NCBI GenBank assembly: GCA_041652155.1
Contig: JBAZHV010000024.1
Location: forward strand, 1-12,285
Origin: CAIMDX01 sp041652155
Lineage (GTDB): Bacteria > Patescibacteriota > Minisyncoccia > Minisyncoccales > JAQTVQ01
Length of the DNA stretch: 12,285 nt
Direction: 5' to 3'
Shown: positions 10,142 through 12,285 of the stretch, piece after piece
Layout: every line of letters begins with the position of its first letter
How positions within the stretch are numbered: the first letter of the stretch is position 1
Translations under genes and position numbers: made by a program
The notes under the pieces: generated by a model
Told to the model about the DNA's origin: nothing
Seen by the model: the letters and a program-made list of their open reading frames with translations, nothing else
The model's database searches: none

Positions 10142-12154
10142 TTACAACCCCAAGTCAACTTTTAATATCCTGACGCCGTTCAGCAAATAAGCGGTCTTGC
10201 CGTCGGGCGATACGGCTAGATCCAGGAGATCTCCCCATTGGTCGTTTTGGACCTGCTTTATGACCGATCCGCTTTTGTTTAGGATGACAACCCTTTTTTT
10301 ATCGGTGTCCAAAAGATAGATGTAGGAAGAATTGGAAGGGGCTATGATCTTTGAAATATATTTGGGGGAGGGAAAGAATTTGAGGTCGAATTCGTTCTGG
10401 AATTTTCCGGCGTAATAAGTTTTGAGGGAGTTATTGTCTCCGATGACCCAAAGCAATCCATCTACGGCTATGGAGACGGACTCTTTATCCGCTTTTTCCA
10501 GCCAGATCTCGGGACCGTTCCATTTGTAATTCTCCAGGTATCCGTATTTTATGATCTCTTTTGTCGAAGATCTTTTGCCAAGGATGTAGATGTTGTCGCT
10601 GAACAATTCAAAATCCAGCGGGGTTGTTTGCGGGTAAGGGAAAGAAACAGCATCCAGTCTCTGGAACTCTTTGCCTTTAAGAATAACGAGCTGATTCTGG
10701 CCGTCCAAGAAGATCAGCTGGCCTTTGTCAAAGGACTTGCCGAAAGCCAGATTGGCGGAATATGATGCGGTTTGGTAATCCTTATTTTTAGGATCGAATA
10801 TCAGGATCTTTTCCGAGTTGGGATTAAAAATATAAAATTTCCCGTCATTGTATATCAAACTATTCGGGATCAATGTCGTTTTTGTATTGAGCTGATCGGA
10901 GATCGTTTCAAATGGCGCGTTCGCGTTGAATTTGTTCAGAGAGTAAAGTTTTTTTTCGATCTCTTCTTTCATTTGTTGGGCTTCCTGATTGGCGGCTTTG
11001 CTCTGTCCGATCTTTAAAGATATTTGGTCCAAGGCTTCCTGGAAAAGCAGGTTTGCATCTTTGGTTTTTCCTTGCTTGATCAACAGGTTTGCTTGGCTGA
11101 CCTTTTGTTCTATCTGGTTTATCTCTTTTAGCGCCAATTCCAGGCTTTTTTTCTTTTCGACTTGGGAGAAATTGAACCCTATCAGCAGAACAACTATCAG
11201 TAATATAACATTTAGGATGTTTCGGCGCTGCTCCCAGGACGATAGGCGAATGTCCTTGGCCCGAAAAGATATCTTTGCCGATTTTTCTTTTATTGCGTAG
11301 ATTTTTCGGACCATCCATTTTGCCGCCGCCTGGCAATTTGTCTTTTTTGAAGAAAGGAAAGCGGTCATCGCCGGAATATTGATATTTTTGAGCAGGTCCG
11401 GGGAAATCGGCAATTTGGGCCAGAGTATTTTGTAATTTTTCAGGAACGGAAGCTGCCTCAAGCGAAGCGAGAATGCTTTTTTAAGCGGTTTGTCCTCGGC
11501 TACTATTCTCTGGCAAGAGATATCCTTCTCCGGGCGGAGGAGCAACAAAAACCCAGACAGGGAAGATGTCTCTTTTTTGATCTTATCTATGGATTTTTCC
11601 ACTTCCCGGAAATTTTCATAAGAAGCGATCTTATCCAGGATCCCTTTTCGCAGAAAGAAATCAAGCACGCCGCCGCTTAAGATCATTACGCTGTCTTTTT
11701 CTCTTATTTCGCCGGAAACGATCTTTTTGAAAACATTGCCGTTTTTGGAGCTGCCGTAATTTGCTTCCGAAAGTTTGCCGTCCTGCCAGAATACGGCTTT
11801 TATCCCGTCGCCGAGCTGGCTGAAAGAAATGTCCCTTCCCTTTGAGCTTAGTATGAAAAAATTGACGGAAAAAGAATCATCCGCCGTCTCGGCCAAGAAA
11901 CTGTTCGCTTGCCGCAGAGCCTCCCTGAAAGATTCTTGGCGATCGGTTCCGGGAGATCGATAATAACCGTCTTTTACGGAGGCGGCCATTTCTCCCAGCA
12001 GATCTTTGATCTTTTGCCCCGATCCCGCCATCGATCCTGCCAAATATAAACTCCCCAGTTCCTTTTCTTGGCTGGTTTCCGGTTCGAAGCAGTATGTTTC
12101 GAACGTCAGTCCGTCTTCGACTTGAGGGTTGAAATAAAGTTCAAACGATCTCAT
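10142..12154 (-). CDS. Membrane protein: degenerate PP2C-like domain, one TM helix, coiled coil, beta-propeller (670 aa)
   Basis: Not a named family that I recognise. Residues 1-218 resemble a PP2C-type Ser/Thr phosphatase fold: GSLYLAGSMAGSGQ sits where PP2C has the ADGMGG motif, FSQLGDGIKAVFWQDGKL matches the VGDSR..L..dG.L motif, and VMILSGGVLDFF matches LLCSDGL. The metal-binding aspartates of the first and third motifs are Gly here, and SSLSGFLLLL lacks the final DN, so catalysis is unlikely. A basic linker (219-311) leads to one membrane helix (312-330, NILNVILLIVVLLIGFNFS), a predicted coiled coil (331-405), and about six beta-propeller-like repeats (about 415-670; NDGKFYIFNPNSEKILIFD, SYIYLLDTDKKRVVILNKSG, DGKTAYLL). 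Positive residues before the helix place the PP2C part inside and the propeller outside. It is convergent with rplJL and divergent from tRNA-Val. Likely a signal-transducing or sensing protein (inference). Confidence 0.8.
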   Translation of the reverse strand: MRSFELYFNPQVEDGLTFETYCFEPETSQEKELGSLYLAGSMAGSGQKIKDLLGEMAASVKDGYYRSPGTDRQESFREALRQANSFLAETADDSFSVNFFILSSKGRDISFSQLGDGIKAVFWQDGKLSEANYGSSKNGNVFKKIVSGEIREKDSVMILSGGVLDFFLRKGILDKIASYENFREVEKSIDKIKKETSSLSGFLLLLRPEKDISCQRIVAEDKPLKKAFSLRLRQLPFLKNYKILWPKLPISPDLLKNINIPAMTAFLSSKKTNCQAAAKWMVRKIYAIKEKSAKISFRAKDIRLSSWEQRRNILNVILLIVVLLIGFNFSQVEKKKSLELALKEINQIEQKVSQANLLIKQGKTKDANLLFQEALDQISLKIGQSKAANQEAQQMKEEIEKKLYSLNKFNANAPFETISDQLNTKTTLIPNSLIYNDGKFYIFNPNSEKILIFDPKNKDYQTASYSANLAFGKSFDKGQLIFLDGQNQLVILKGKEFQRLDAVSFPYPQTTPLDFELFSDNIYILGKRSSTKEIIKYGYLENYKWNGPEIWLEKADKESVSIAVDGLLWVIGDNNSLKTYYAGKFQNEFDLKFFPSPKYISKIIAPSNSSYIYLLDTDKKRVVILNKSGSVIKQVQNDQWGDLLDLAVSPDGKTAYLLNGVRILKVDLGL

Positions 12155-12169
12155 AATTTGTCACTTTTC

Positions 12170-12198
12170 ACTTTACATCATCCATACTTTTATTTCAA
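12170..12198 (-). promoter_or_regulatory. Candidate promoter for the PP2C-like membrane protein
   Basis: On the minus strand, TTGAAA (12198-12193) and TAAAGT (12175-12170) are 17 bases apart. Transcription would start near 12163, about 9 bases before the ATG at 12154, giving a very short leader. Matches are 5/6 and 4/6. Confidence 0.45.
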
Positions 12199-12207
12199 AA
12201 AGAAAAA

Positions 12208-12216
12208 TGTTAAACT
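12208..12216 (+). promoter_or_regulatory. Possible extended -10 element for tRNA-Val
   Basis: TGTTAAACT (12208-12216) has the TGn extension followed by TAAACT. No good -35 box stands 16-18 bases upstream. Transcription would start near 12223, eight bases before the tRNA. The divergent minus-strand promoter lies within 40 bases. Confidence 0.3.
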
Positions 12217-12230
12217 GTTGGGCAGTCAGG

Positions 12231-12285
12231 GGACGATTAGCTCAGCTGGCTAGAGCGTTGCATTCACATTGCAAAGGCCACTGGT
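12231..12285 (+). tRNA. trnV: tRNA-Val (CAC), 5' part (3' end outside window)
   Basis: The sequence opens GGACGAT as the acceptor arm, TA at positions 8-9, then the D-arm GCTCAGCTGGCTAGAGC with normal GG at 18-19. The anticodon stem TTGCA/TGCAA encloses TTCACAT, giving anticodon CAC. The variable loop AGGCC and the beginning of the T-stem (ACTGGT) follow before the window ends. The 3' acceptor strand cannot be checked. Confidence 0.92.

Overview
This window looks like a piece of a genome from the Candidate Phyla Radiation (Patescibacteria), most likely Parcubacteria-like. Three things suggest this. Two exported proteins carry modules I associate with that group: a 'TEPTG..VAAPLNTG..AQTKSGAL' module and a 'GWAWSDTIG.ISF' module followed by PKD-like domains. 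The housekeeping genes are short and tightly packed. Almost no start codon is preceded by a Shine-Dalgarno sequence. Most of the window is core translation and RNA machinery, and the assignment to a lineage is an inference from this.

Layout, left to right. (1) 1-199: the 3' end of the RNase HII gene (rnhB). (2) 200-3273: two secreted or surface proteins of 475 and 472 aa, ended by a bidirectional terminator at 3250-3273. (3) 3368-4944: a promoter, then rpmF (bL32), nusB and rnc (RNase III), an RNA-processing and ribosome cluster. (4) 4945-6833: a palindromic repeat pair, rpsP (bS16), a promoter with a structured leader, khpA (KH-domain RNA-binding protein), an intrinsic terminator, and trmD (tRNA m1G37 methyltransferase). 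rimM, often found between khpA and trmD in other bacteria, is absent here. (5) 6834-7796: tRNA-Tyr, tRNA-Thr, rpmG (bL33; only 53 aa), a terminator, a second cluster of the same palindromic repeat family, and tRNA-Trp. (6) 7811-8743: a small two-helix membrane protein abutting pcm (protein-L-isoaspartate methyltransferase family). (7) 8744-10128: AT-rich spacer, a near-consensus promoter, an L10-type leader with attenuator, rplJ (uL10), rplL (bL12) and a bidirectional terminator. (8) 10142-12154, minus strand: a 670-aa protein made of a degenerate PP2C-like domain, one membrane helix, a coiled coil and a beta-propeller. (9) 12231-12285: the 5' part of tRNA-Val(CAC), divergent from that gene.

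How it fits together. NusB, RNase III, KhpA, TrmD, four tRNAs and six ribosomal proteins (bL32, bS16, bL33, uL10, bL12, plus the leader that uL10 is expected to bind) all serve ribosome synthesis, tRNA maturation and translation. The accessory content is the pair of surface proteins, the PP2C-like membrane protein and the palindromic repeats.

No complete new defence or mobile system is visible. The observations most worth following are the tRNA-Tyr with both partners of the G18-U55 tertiary pair replaced, the catalytically degenerate PP2C/propeller membrane protein, the repeat family found at two loci, the terminator 15 bases before trmD, and the structured RNA segments upstream of khpA, rnc and rplJ.
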